Assembly: GCA_022448645.1 (NCBI GenBank) | Contig: JAKVBZ010000064.1 | Span: 1-30,052 of the forward strand | Length of the DNA: 30,052 bases | Reading direction: 5' to 3' | From: Pirellulaceae bacterium | GTDB taxonomy: Bacteria > Planctomycetota > Planctomycetia > Pirellulales > Pirellulaceae | In this document: positions 18,237 through 26,635 of the stretch, piece after piece | How positions within the stretch are numbered: position 1 is the first letter of the stretch | Layout: each line of letters starts with the position of its first letter | Position numbers and translations under genes: made by a program | Notes under the pieces: model-generated | Database searches by the model: none | What the model was told of the DNA's origin: nothing | Seen by the model: the letters and a program-made list of their open reading frames with translations, nothing else

Positions 18237-19496
18237 ATGACTGCCTGGATGCTGACCGCCATTTTGTCTCTGGCCTCTGTCGATGTCGAAGTCACGGGAC
18301 TTGACGGTACAACGCTGGTTGGTGAGCTGGTTGACTTACAAACCGACCAACTCTCGGTGCGCACCGCCGAAGACAATGTATCCACGATGTCTCTCCAAAA
18401 CGTCGTCGCGTTAGCCACCAACAACTCATCCACTTCGGAATCCCGTGCACGAGCCTGGTTAAACTTGATGGATGGATCACGTCTGGCAGTTTCGCAATTT
18501 AATTTAAAACAAACGCAGGCTGATGCAACTTTAACCTGGGGCGAACAGGTCCACTTCGACCGAAGGTCGCTATTTTCGATTCGCTGGTTGAAAGACTCGG
18601 AATCGACCAACAATGATAAACTGTGGTCCGAGCCTACACTTGCTCGCTGGAACGAATTAAAAGATGAGGAAATCACGGCGGATCGAATTGTCATACGTCG
18701 TGACTCGACAGAACGTCCCGGCGAATTCACGCTGCGGACATTGAAGGGGGTCATTCACGGAGTCGACACATCGCTTGTCGATTTTGAATTTCGCGGCAGG
18801 CGCATGGATGTCAACCGCATACAAAAAGTCGCAGGGCTTTTCTTTTATCAGCCACCTCGAGAACAAGAAATCACCTCACTCTGTCAACTACACTGCACCA
18901 CGGGCTCCGTGCTGAAAGTCCATCAGCTAATGCACTCAGATGGAACGAACCTGCGGGTGAAAACCGTTTCACAAACAATCGCACAAATCCCATGGACGGC
19001 CGTCCGTCGCATCGATTTCTCCAGCGACAAGATCGTTCAACTGAGCGACATGGAGCCGGAATCTGTCGAATGGACTCCTCTAATCAGTGGCGGTAAAAGC
19101 CAAGAGCTTTTAGCACGACTCTATCGTCCTCGACGAGATCAAGGGTTCGACTCCCAACCGTTGCGACTAAACATCGCTGGCAAAGAACGAGAATTTTCGA
19201 AGGGGATCGCACTGCACAGCCGAACTGAGATGGTGTTTCGGCTGTCAGAACGATATCGACGGCTGCAAGCCATCGCAGGCATTGACCCGGAATTGCGTTT
19301 ATCTGGACACGTACAACTGGTCATTCTGGGCGATGACCGTCTCCTTTTTGAATCGGAGGTCCATAGCGAGATGGAACCGATGACTCTCGACATGTCAATC
19401 TCTGGCGTACGGCGTTTGAAGATCATTGTTGATTACGGCGACAATTTGGATGTCGCAGATCATCTTTTCTTGTGCGACTGTAAGGTGACCAAGTGA
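18237..19496 (+). CDS. exported protein with C-terminal NPCBM-type domain
   Basis: The C-terminal 130 residues match the NPCBM/NEW2 carbohydrate-binding fold common in planctomycetes: an N-terminal FSKGIALHSRTEMVFRL block, AIAGID, a VILGDDRLLFES strand and a final GVRRLKIIVDYGDN block. The front half is beta-rich and begins with a short hydrophobic leader (MTAWMLTAILSLASV). The frame opens at TTG 18210, but ATG 18237 gives the better leader. Its TGA overlaps the GTG of the protease gene. Glycan or cell-surface binding is known for the family; here it may target the neighbouring proteins to the envelope, which is inference. Confidence 0.85.
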   Translation: MTAWMLTAILSLASVDVEVTGLDGTTLVGELVDLQTDQLSVRTAEDNVSTMSLQNVVALATNNSSTSESRARAWLNLMDGSRLAVSQFNLKQTQADATLTWGEQVHFDRRSLFSIRWLKDSESTNNDKLWSEPTLARWNELKDEEITADRIVIRRDSTERPGEFTLRTLKGVIHGVDTSLVDFEFRGRRMDVNRIQKVAGLFFYQPPREQEITSLCQLHCTTGSVLKVHQLMHSDGTNLRVKTVSQTIAQIPWTAVRRIDFSSDKIVQLSDMEPESVEWTPLISGGKSQELLARLYRPRRDQGFDSQPLRLNIAGKEREFSKGIALHSRTEMVFRLSERYRRLQAIAGIDPELRLSGHVQLVILGDDRLLFESEVHSEMEPMTLDMSISGVRRLKIIVDYGDNLDVADHLFLCDCKVTK

Positions 19497-21367
19497 CTGG
19501 GTGGATGAAACAAAACTTATTCCAACAAGTCGCACATGTGCTTGGCCGCACCGAGCGACAAAGAGGCATGCTCACCGCCATATTGGCTTGGACCATGACT
19601 TGGTTGCTGCCACATTATGGATCAGCGGTGGAAATCCCTCCCGAAATTCGGAACGCTCAACAACAACGAGTGGAAGTCATGGCGAGTGCCGCCTCGGCAA
19701 CCGTCTCCGTGTTTGATGGAACTGGACAAGGAGGAGGCTCGGGAGTACTTATTTCTCCAGACGGATACGCATTGACGAACTACCACGTCACGAGTCCAGC
19801 CGGAAACTTTATGAAGTGTAGTTTGCCTGATGGTAGGATCTATGAAGCCGTCATTGTTGGACTCGATCCGACCGGTGACGTGGCCCTGATCCAACTGTTT
19901 GGACGAGATGATTTCCCTGTGGCGAACATAGGAAACAGCGACCGAGTGCGCGTCGGGGATTGGTGCTTCGCTGTCGGCAACCCGTTTTTACTGGCAACCG
20001 ACTTCCAACCCACGATCACCTATGGCATCATTTCAGGAGTGCATCGGTATCAGCACCCTTCAGGAACTTTACTGGAATACACAGACTGCATTCAAACCGA
20101 TGCGTCCATCAATCCGGGCAATTCTGGAGGCCCCCTGTTCGATGATGAGGGAAATCTAATCGGCATCAATGGTCGTATCTCGGTGGAAAAACGTGGGCGA
20201 GTGAACGTGGGCGTTGGCTATGCCATCAGCATCCATCAAGTGCAGAATTTTATGGGATATTTACGTAGCGGTCGCATCGTCGACCATGCAACTCTAGGTG
20301 CCAGCGTTTCGACGGATGAGGAAGGACGCGTCATCGTGACAAACATCTTAGGTTCGTCCGACGCCTATCGTCGAGGCTTGCGTTACGCTGACGAAATTGT
20401 GCAGTTCGCGGGTCGCCGGATCGGTTCTGTCAATGGTTTCAAAAATGTACTGGGAACTTTACCCAAAGGATGGCGAGTCCCGTTGACTTACCGCCGTGAC
20501 GGAGAGGATTTCGACTGTTTCGTACGCCTGGCCGGTGTCCATCGCCACGAAGAATTGCTTGCGAAGGCCGCGGCAGGAATCTCACCACCGGCACCGATTC
20601 CCCACCCACAGCCTGATCAACCAGATTCTGAGGATGGTGAAAAACCGGCAGATGAAAACCAACAAAAAAACAACCAGGAAGAATCGCCGCGACACGAAGC
20701 AGCCGACATCGCCAACACTGAAGAACAAGAAAAGGCCATCCAGTCTTTTACCAGCCGTCGAGGATTTGCGAATTACTACTTCAATCTGCAGAACCGCTCA
20801 CGCGTCTGGGAAGATTTTTTAGCTAATTTCCATCTGGCCGAGAGTGCAACCAGCTGGCAAGCCGTCGGCGAGCTGCACGACGGACGAACCGTCTATCTTG
20901 AGTACCATCTCGACGGAGCCATCATGCGTCTGGGCGACGAACATGTCGAATTAAATGGCGAGCTGGATTTGAGTGACCAGTCCGGGCCACAGAGAAGTGG
21001 TGGACTTTTGGCCGCATTGCACATCTGGCACCGCATGTTGATCCATGGACCGGAACGATTTGGAGAGGTCATCTACCTGGGAACCGCTCCGATTCCACAC
21101 CAGGACAAACAATTCGAGGTTTTCGTAGCCACACACAACGTTGTGGAGTCATGGTTCTACTTCGACCCGGACACCGGACATCTTGTCTTGCTCGAAATGT
21201 ATCCTGAACGAGATGTGGATCCGTGTGAAGTCTATTTCAGTGAATACGCAGACATCCAAGGCTGCAGCATGCCTCACCGGCTGCAAGTACAATTCGGAAA
21301 CCATGCATTCGGTACCGTCAATGTGGAAAGTTGGAACATGGCCGTTCCGATCAAGGACGCCACCTAA
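19493..21367 (+). CDS. HtrA-like serine protease with PDZ and possible LolA-like C-terminal domain
   Basis: This is an S1C (DegP/HtrA-type) protease in the envelope, 624 residues. The catalytic triad is intact: His98 (LTNYHVT), Asp129 (DPTGDVAL) and Ser211 (NPGNSGGPL). One PDZ domain spans about 265-350. An acidic Pro-rich linker (about 355-410) leads to a roughly 200-residue C-terminal domain with YFDPDTGHLV and FSEYADIQG...MPHRLQV patterns, which resemble the LolA/outer-membrane-lipoprotein-sorting fold. GTG 19493 overlaps the previous TGA and has AAGGTG 5 bases upstream. The hydrophobic segment (MLTAILAWTMTWLL, about 26-39) follows a long n-region and could be a signal anchor. It is the only active member of the triplet that follows. 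Confidence 0.92.
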   Translation: MTGWMKQNLFQQVAHVLGRTERQRGMLTAILAWTMTWLLPHYGSAVEIPPEIRNAQQQRVEVMASAASATVSVFDGTGQGGGSGVLISPDGYALTNYHVTSPAGNFMKCSLPDGRIYEAVIVGLDPTGDVALIQLFGRDDFPVANIGNSDRVRVGDWCFAVGNPFLLATDFQPTITYGIISGVHRYQHPSGTLLEYTDCIQTDASINPGNSGGPLFDDEGNLIGINGRISVEKRGRVNVGVGYAISIHQVQNFMGYLRSGRIVDHATLGASVSTDEEGRVIVTNILGSSDAYRRGLRYADEIVQFAGRRIGSVNGFKNVLGTLPKGWRVPLTYRRDGEDFDCFVRLAGVHRHEELLAKAAAGISPPAPIPHPQPDQPDSEDGEKPADENQQKNNQEESPRHEAADIANTEEQEKAIQSFTSRRGFANYYFNLQNRSRVWEDFLANFHLAESATSWQAVGELHDGRTVYLEYHLDGAIMRLGDEHVELNGELDLSDQSGPQRSGGLLAALHIWHRMLIHGPERFGEVIYLGTAPIPHQDKQFEVFVATHNVVESWFYFDPDTGHLVLLEMYPERDVDPCEVYFSEYADIQGCSMPHRLQVQFGNHAFGTVNVESWNMAVPIKDAT

Positions 21368-21382
21368 GAAAGACATCTCGTC

Positions 21383-21405
21383 GTGGACAAATCCACTCGT
21401 TTTAG
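21383..21405 (+). terminator. weak terminator-like hairpin
   Basis: GTGGA-CAAA-TCCAC (21383-21396) forms a 5-bp stem and is followed closely by TTTT. It lies 16 bases after the active protease gene. The stem is short, so at most it would weaken transcription into the paralogs downstream. Confidence 0.2.
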
Positions 21406-21523
21406 ATCGCACCATCCTGTCACCAGTTTAGCCAGCCCGTGGACGGTAGGCTCAACCATCCCGAACAACAAGTTATGGGACCACCCAGCCAGGCGGGCCA
21501 GTGCACCATTCCACCAACATGTC

Positions 21524-22519
21524 ATGAAACCACTCATCTTCTTGCTACTGATGGTGTGTGCTGCGCCGCTACACGCGGGCAATTCGTGGTCGGACGTGGT
21601 CGCTATTTCGCAACCACGAATGGTAAAAATCTTTGGAGCGGGCGGCCTTCGAGGTCTCGAGTCTTACCAAAGTGGATTCTTTATTTCCGAACGAGGGCAC
21701 ATCCTGACGGTGTGGAGCTATGTATTGGACACCGAATCGGTGGTCGTTGTCACCAACCATGGCCGGCGCTACGAGGCAGAACTGGTGGGTGCCGATCCAC
21801 GTCTCGAAATCGCCATTCTGAAGGTGGAATCTGACGACGTCGATTATTTTGAATTGCAAGCGTCCAATCAGGCCATGCCGGGGGACCGAATTTTGGCCTT
21901 CGGCAACCTGTTCGGTGTCGCTGTGGGAGACGAACAACCCACAGTACTGCATGGAACTGTCGCCACAGAAACTCAATTGGCAGCGCGGCGCGGTGCATAT
22001 CGTTCAAGGTATCAAGGACCGGTATATGTGTTGGACGCGATGACAAACAACCCCGGAGCCGCGGGCGGTGCGTTAACTGATCTTCATGGACAACTGCTCG
22101 GCATCCTGGGAAAAGAATTACGGAATGCCTACAACAACACCTGGCTCAATTATGCGATTCCAACCGCCGAATTGACATCTTCCGTTGCCGATATTCTTTC
22201 CGGAAAAATACTTCCGCGATCGACGGACGAACAAGCTGCACTGCCTGACAAACCACACTCGCTGGTAAACTTGGGCATTGTCATGGTGCCCAACGTACTG
22301 GACAAAACGCCGCCGTTCATCGAACGTGTCATACCAAACAGTCCGGCATTCCTGGCTGGCTTACGTCCAGATGATTTAATTCTTTTCGTCGACGGCCGAA
22401 CCGTCGCATCCATCGGTGAACTGATGGCGGAAGTCCGACAGATACACCGAGATGACGTATTGCCACTGCAAGTACTTCGTGACGGAGGACTCGTCGACGT
22501 ACAGCTCTATCACCATTGA
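21524..22519 (+). CDS. HtrA-like pseudoprotease with one PDZ domain
   Basis: This S1C-fold protein of 331 residues probably has no protease activity. Aligned by eye to the upstream protease, His is replaced by Ser65 (LTVWSYV), Asp by Glu95 (DPRLEIAIL) and the Ser nucleophile by Ala180 (NNPGAAGGAL). The strands and the GG turn are otherwise kept. One PDZ domain follows (about 250-331, with SPAFLAGLRPDDLIL). ATG 21524 is chosen because it gives a clean signal peptide (MKPLIFLLLMVCAAPLHA); the frame is open back to GTG 21383. It lies between the active protease and a second inactive paralog, suggesting tandem duplication. It may bind peptides or regulate the active protease. Confidence 0.88.
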   Translation: MKPLIFLLLMVCAAPLHAGNSWSDVVAISQPRMVKIFGAGGLRGLESYQSGFFISERGHILTVWSYVLDTESVVVVTNHGRRYEAELVGADPRLEIAILKVESDDVDYFELQASNQAMPGDRILAFGNLFGVAVGDEQPTVLHGTVATETQLAARRGAYRSRYQGPVYVLDAMTNNPGAAGGALTDLHGQLLGILGKELRNAYNNTWLNYAIPTAELTSSVADILSGKILPRSTDEQAALPDKPHSLVNLGIVMVPNVLDKTPPFIERVIPNSPAFLAGLRPDDLILFVDGRTVASIGELMAEVRQIHRDDVLPLQVLRDGGLVDVQLYHH

Positions 22520-22577
22520 ACGGCCGGCAACCATCCCATCTGTTCTTCCAATTACACTCAAACGACAAAACGCATCC

Positions 22578-24515
22578 ATGCATCGGGTTCTCATCATCTA
22601 CCTGCTGGCAGCTACCGCAATCGTCCAAGCCGACGACGAGCTACGAATACTTGAGCAAACCTTGATGCAGCAGGCAGTGGAACAGATCACTCCGTCAATG
22701 GTTCAAATAGATACGGTTGGCGGACATGAACGTGTGGGAAAACTGCTGGTGGGAACCGGCCCCACGACAGGTCTGATTGTCGACCCAAACGGCTATATCG
22801 TCTCGAGTGCATTCAATTTTATCCAACAACCTTCGTCGATCCTGGTCACCCTGCCCGACGGTCATAGATATCCTGCCAGCATCCAAGCCCGCGACTACAG
22901 CCGTATGCTGGTACTGCTGAAAGTAGACGTCACGGACCCATTGTCGGTTCCCACGGCCGTCAGCCGAGATGAAATGCAGGTTGGACAATGGGCAATCGCT
23001 GTAGGAAAAACGTTCCCAGGTCCCCCCACACGGTCGGTAGGAATCCTCAGCGCAAAAAACCGCATCTGGAGCAAAGCCATTCAAACCGATGCCAAGGTTT
23101 CTCCGAACAACTACGGGGGACCTCTGATTGATTTGGAAGGCCGGGTCTTGGGAATCCTTGTCCCTTTGTCACCTCAAGGACGGAGCGAGATCGCGGGGAA
23201 CGAATGGTACGACTCTGGTATTGGATTCGCCATTCCGTTGACAGATGTCATGGACGTGCTTGAACGCTGGAAAACAGGAGAAGATCTGCACCCGGGTATC
23301 ATGGGCATTTCGCTTATTGGCAAAGACATTTTCATGTCCGCTGCTAAAATCGCTGCTTGTTTGCCCAATTCTCCAGCCACTCGAGCCGGCCTGCAATCGG
23401 AAGATGTCATTGTTAAAATCGACAACCAACCTATTAAGCGGCAAGTTCAGCTGAAACATGCATTGGGGCGGAAGTATGCGGGTGAAGACGTCAGTGTCGT
23501 TGCCTTACGCAACGGATCGCTGATCGAAACAAGCGTCACGCTGACCGACACGATCGAACCTTACCAACACCCGTTCCTCGGCATCTTGCCCAGACGCGAT
23601 CGCCACGACCAGCTCGTGGTGCGTCACGTTTTTGATGATAGCCCCGCTCAGCAAGCCGGGATTCAATTAGAAGATGTTTTGGTGCAGATCGGAAATCGAA
23701 CGGTACGCAGTGCACCAGACTGCTGGGAAGCATTTGCCGCCTGGGGCTCCAAGTTGGACGTACCACTCACCTTGGAACGGCAAGGTGACCGTCTCGAAAT
23801 CCTAGCAACACTGGATACACTTCCGAACGATCTGATTGACACTCCGCCGCCATCCGTTCCCACCGATTCTCCTATCGAAGATCGGCCACAAGTTGGCGTG
23901 ATCGAAATCACAGTCCCTGAGTTCTCGAACAAATGTATCGCCTATGTCCCACAAAATTACGCCCCGACAAGACGCTATGGTGTGGTGACTTGGTTACAAA
24001 ACCCAGGAAAGTCCTTGCAACACGATGTATTGGTCGACCACTGGAAAGAGTACTGCCACCAACACGACTTGATCCTGCTGGCGCCACAACCTGCGGACAA
24101 CGAACGATGGCATCCCATGGAAATGAATATGGTTCGCAAAGTCATAGACCAACTCACAGTACGTTATCAAGTGGATGACGCGCGCGTGGCAGTCATCGGC
24201 GAAGAAGTTGGAGGCACCATGGCATGGCTGTTCGCATTTTCCACACTCGACCGAGTTCGGGGTATCGCCGTAACAGACGCTCCGCTGCCTTCTCGTGTGC
24301 GCCCTCCTGCCACTGACCCCTTACGCCGATTTTCGATATGCATGAACTTGTCTGCTTCGTCCAAAGTGAAACAGCGAGTCATGTCGAATGTCGATCAACT
24401 TAAGCGACTTCAATACCCCGTCACACTTCAACAACTGGAAAAATCTGCGGATAAACCGGCAAATGACAACACCCGTAATCTGATCCGCTGGATTAATTTG
24501 TTGGACCGTATTTAA
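22578..24515 (+). CDS. HtrA-like pseudoprotease with two PDZ domains and a degenerate alpha/beta-hydrolase tail
   Basis: The protein has 645 residues with a signal peptide (MHRVLIIYLLAATAIVQA). The S1C fold is recognisable (TDAK..PNNYGGPL), but all three catalytic positions are changed: His to Phe79, Asp to Met110 and Ser to Tyr179. Two PDZ domains follow (about 241-325 and 331-410). After a Pro-rich linker, residues about 440-645 resemble PHB-depolymerase/esterase-like alpha/beta hydrolases (YVPQNYAPTRRYGVV, then DDARVAVIGEEVGGTMA). The GxSxG elbow reads GEEVG, so the nucleophile is Glu543, and WLHG has become WLQN. ATG 22578 is preferred; the frame opens at 22452 inside the previous gene. 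It is probably a binding protein built from two dead enzymes. Confidence 0.88.
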   Translation: MHRVLIIYLLAATAIVQADDELRILEQTLMQQAVEQITPSMVQIDTVGGHERVGKLLVGTGPTTGLIVDPNGYIVSSAFNFIQQPSSILVTLPDGHRYPASIQARDYSRMLVLLKVDVTDPLSVPTAVSRDEMQVGQWAIAVGKTFPGPPTRSVGILSAKNRIWSKAIQTDAKVSPNNYGGPLIDLEGRVLGILVPLSPQGRSEIAGNEWYDSGIGFAIPLTDVMDVLERWKTGEDLHPGIMGISLIGKDIFMSAAKIAACLPNSPATRAGLQSEDVIVKIDNQPIKRQVQLKHALGRKYAGEDVSVVALRNGSLIETSVTLTDTIEPYQHPFLGILPRRDRHDQLVVRHVFDDSPAQQAGIQLEDVLVQIGNRTVRSAPDCWEAFAAWGSKLDVPLTLERQGDRLEILATLDTLPNDLIDTPPPSVPTDSPIEDRPQVGVIEITVPEFSNKCIAYVPQNYAPTRRYGVVTWLQNPGKSLQHDVLVDHWKEYCHQHDLILLAPQPADNERWHPMEMNMVRKVIDQLTVRYQVDDARVAVIGEEVGGTMAWLFAFSTLDRVRGIAVTDAPLPSRVRPPATDPLRRFSICMNLSASSKVKQRVMSNVDQLKRLQYPVTLQQLEKSADKPANDNTRNLIRWINLLDRI

Positions 24516-24548
24516 AGCCACCATTATCACCGACCGTCATTCACACCC

Positions 24549-24851
24549 ATGCGTCAGCACGCTTTCGGAATCCTAGCAATCCTTTTTATTTCAGGTGGAG
24601 TTTACTTTGCCTGGCAACCACCCGACGGAGCTACCCAGTGGCTGTATGCAGTCCTCATCCGCATGGGACTGGTTCTGGGAGCAATCTGGTTAGCCTACCC
24701 CGAACTATCTCGCGTCCCGCCTTGGCTGTACGGTATTCTGGCAATTGGCATTGGCTTGGTCATGATCAACCTGAAACTCATTGTGATCGTTGCCCCTGTC
24801 ATCATTGCCATCTGGGTATTCTGGCCAAAAAAGAAATCGAACGTACGTTGA
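24549..24851 (+). CDS. small three-TM membrane protein
   Basis: This 100-residue, almost wholly hydrophobic protein has three or four membrane segments (about 6-22, 33-50, 58-75, 77-92) and a basic tail (WPKKKSNVR). It starts at ATG 24549, 33 bases after the second pseudoprotease, and is the last plus-strand gene of the cluster. No Shine-Dalgarno site is visible. The function is unknown; the hydrophobic pattern and spacing support a real gene. Confidence 0.7.
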   Translation: MRQHAFGILAILFISGGVYFAWQPPDGATQWLYAVLIRMGLVLGAIWLAYPELSRVPPWLYGILAIGIGLVMINLKLIVIVAPVIIAIWVFWPKKKSNVR

Positions 24852-25040
24852 TTCAAGTTCCATCGGTCATTCTTGTTGACTTGCAATCGCTGGTACCTCG
24901 TGGTAACTCCCCAAAAATCACACCAGAGGTTTGAGGATACTTTACACGTAAGGTTGTCATTGCGTTATGCGGGATGTGAGACGGGCCGTGAGATATGGCA
25001 GAAGGTTAGAAATCCTTCACCCACTTGGCACCCTCAATTT
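24852..25040. other. gap between convergent genes with an imperfect hairpin
   Basis: This stretch separates the last plus-strand gene of the cluster from the 3' end of metF. ACCTC-G-TGGT (24895-24904) pairs with ACCAGAGGT (24922-24930) with one bulged base around a 17-base loop, but no T-run follows, so a terminator role is only possible. Nothing else was seen. Confidence 0.3.
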
Positions 25041-25919
25041 TCAACGAATCCTTGGCCACTCGAGTCGCAGCAGGACTTCAGAAGTGGCTTGGGATTTGTT
25101 GAGCACATAAAAGTGCAAGCCGGGTACCTCTGCCGCCAACAATGCCTTCGTCTGTCGGACGGCAAAGTCGACACCCACCCGGAATTGGCTGTCCGGGTCT
25201 CCTTCGAATCGTTGCAGGTCTTTACACAGATCCTGCGGGAGTTTCGCTCCACAGAGAGACGTAATCCTTTGGACTTGCTTGAGATTGGTAATCGGTAGGA
25301 TTCCGGGTACAAGGGGAACCGTGATCCCGATCGCTTGATATCGTTCACGGAAGTCCAAAAAATCCGTGTTGTTGTAAAAAAGCTGTGTGATAACAATGTC
25401 GGCACCGCAATCGACCTTCTGTTTCAAATAGTCCAAATCCACATGAGCGTCTGATTGCTCCTGATGCACTTCGGGATATCCCCCTACAGCGATACCGAAT
25501 TGGGGATACTCACGGTGGATCAGCGTGACGAGTTGATGGGCATACTCGAGCCCACCAGGAACTCGCACGAACCGGGTCTGGCCCTGAGGCGGATCGCCTC
25601 GCAACGCAACAATATAGTCGACTTTTTGGGCGACGGCTCGATCAAGGTATTCTCTTAGCTGAGCTACTGTTGATCCCACACATGTCAAATGAGATGCTAC
25701 AGGAATGTGATGCTCGCTCTGCACTGCTCCGATTACGTCCAGCGTCTTTTCGCGAGTGCTTCCTCCAGCTCCATAGGTACATGTCATATAATCAGGACCA
25801 AAACCAACCAAATGGGTAATATGTTGTTGCAGCAAGTCGAATCCCGTGGCCGTTTTGGGAGGAAACAGCTCAAACGAAAGTCCAACTTTTCCTGGTTGGT
25901 AATGTTTGCTGAAAGACAT
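25041..25919 (-). CDS. metF: 5,10-methylenetetrahydrofolate reductase
   Basis: This cytosolic FAD enzyme reduces 5,10-methylene-THF to 5-methyl-THF, the methyl donor for methionine synthesis. The 292-residue length matches bacterial MetF. The family block SFELFPPKT carries the catalytic Glu (E17, equivalent to E. coli Glu28), ALRGDPP carries Asp109, and TQLFYNN and VPGILPI are also typical. The start is ATG 25919; no clear ribosome site is seen. It is convergent with the plus-strand cluster and divergent from the MocA-like gene, so it is probably a separate unit unrelated to the envelope genes. Confidence 0.96.
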   Translation of the reverse strand: MSFSKHYQPGKVGLSFELFPPKTATGFDLLQQHITHLVGFGPDYMTCTYGAGGSTREKTLDVIGAVQSEHHIPVASHLTCVGSTVAQLREYLDRAVAQKVDYIVALRGDPPQGQTRFVRVPGGLEYAHQLVTLIHREYPQFGIAVGGYPEVHQEQSDAHVDLDYLKQKVDCGADIVITQLFYNNTDFLDFRERYQAIGITVPLVPGILPITNLKQVQRITSLCGAKLPQDLCKDLQRFEGDPDSQFRVGVDFAVRQTKALLAAEVPGLHFYVLNKSQATSEVLLRLEWPRIR

Positions 25920-25976
25920 AGCATAAAATTTTACACGTATCGGGTGGAGTGCGTCAGCAGCGAATTAGGCCGGTAG

Positions 25977-26007
25977 ACGAAAGGCAAAAGTATTTTGTTG
26001 CTTTCGT
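25977..26007 (+). promoter_or_regulatory. hairpin in the metF/mocA-like divergent region
   Basis: ACGAAAGGCAA (25977-25987) pairs with TTGCTTTCGT (25998-26007) with one bulged G and a 10-base loop, giving a 10-bp stem. It lies 31 bases upstream of the MocA-like ATG, probably within its leader or in the shared promoter region with metF. It could affect translation or serve as a protein site. Confidence 0.35.
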
Positions 26008-26038
26008 GGCAAATGTGAGATCTGATCGGCAGGTATTT

Positions 26039-26635
26039 ATGGCATTACGAGTCGGAATTCTTTTGGCCGCGGGCCAAAGTCGGCGCATGGGGCAGTTCAA
26101 ACAGTTGCTCCCCTGGCAAGTTGGTCAAGCGGAAAGTCCCATGGTGGCTGTGGCTTTCGACGCCATAGCGAGCGTCTGTGATGCCATGATTGTTGTCGTT
26201 GGGCATCGGGCTGACCATGTTGTCGAAGCGCTACAACCTCGCACCTTTTCCCGGGTCGACAGCGATGGACGGCAACCAATGTTGGCTTCGGTACATGCTG
26301 GATTGCGAAAAGCCCGCGATTTTGAACTGGAAGCTGTCTGGTTGCATCCCGCAGACCATCCTCACGTTGCGCCTCATACACTACATGAGATGCTGGCGTA
26401 TGCAGCCAAACACCAAGGCCGTGCTGTCATTCCGGAGTTTCGGGGAACCGGAGGCCATCCGGTACTGATTCCCGAACAACACATTGAATCACTGTTGGCC
26501 TGGACAGGAGATGGAGGGTTGCGCGCATTTTGGCGTGAACATCCAGAACTCATGATGCGGCTAGAAGTGGAGGACCCGTCTACGGTGCGTGATTATGATA
26601 GGCCAGAAGACTTGCAGACACGAATTCCGGAGTAA
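26039..26635 (+). CDS. MocA-like nucleotidyltransferase
   Basis: This cytosolic NTP-transferase fold protein has 198 residues. The diagnostic loop LLAAGQSRRMGQFKQLLPW sits at residues 8-26, and later blocks WLHPADHPHV and RGTGGHPVLIP fit the molybdenum-cofactor cytidylyltransferase (MocA) branch, which transfers CMP to the molybdopterin cofactor. No other molybdenum-cofactor gene is in the window, so substrate assignment stays open. ATG 26039 is chosen (AGG 5 bases upstream and the usual start just before the NTP loop); the frame is open back to GTG 25949. Confidence 0.85.
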   Translation: MALRVGILLAAGQSRRMGQFKQLLPWQVGQAESPMVAVAFDAIASVCDAMIVVVGHRADHVVEALQPRTFSRVDSDGRQPMLASVHAGLRKARDFELEAVWLHPADHPHVAPHTLHEMLAYAAKHQGRAVIPEFRGTGGHPVLIPEQHIESLLAWTGDGGLRAFWREHPELMMRLEVEDPSTVRDYDRPEDLQTRIPE

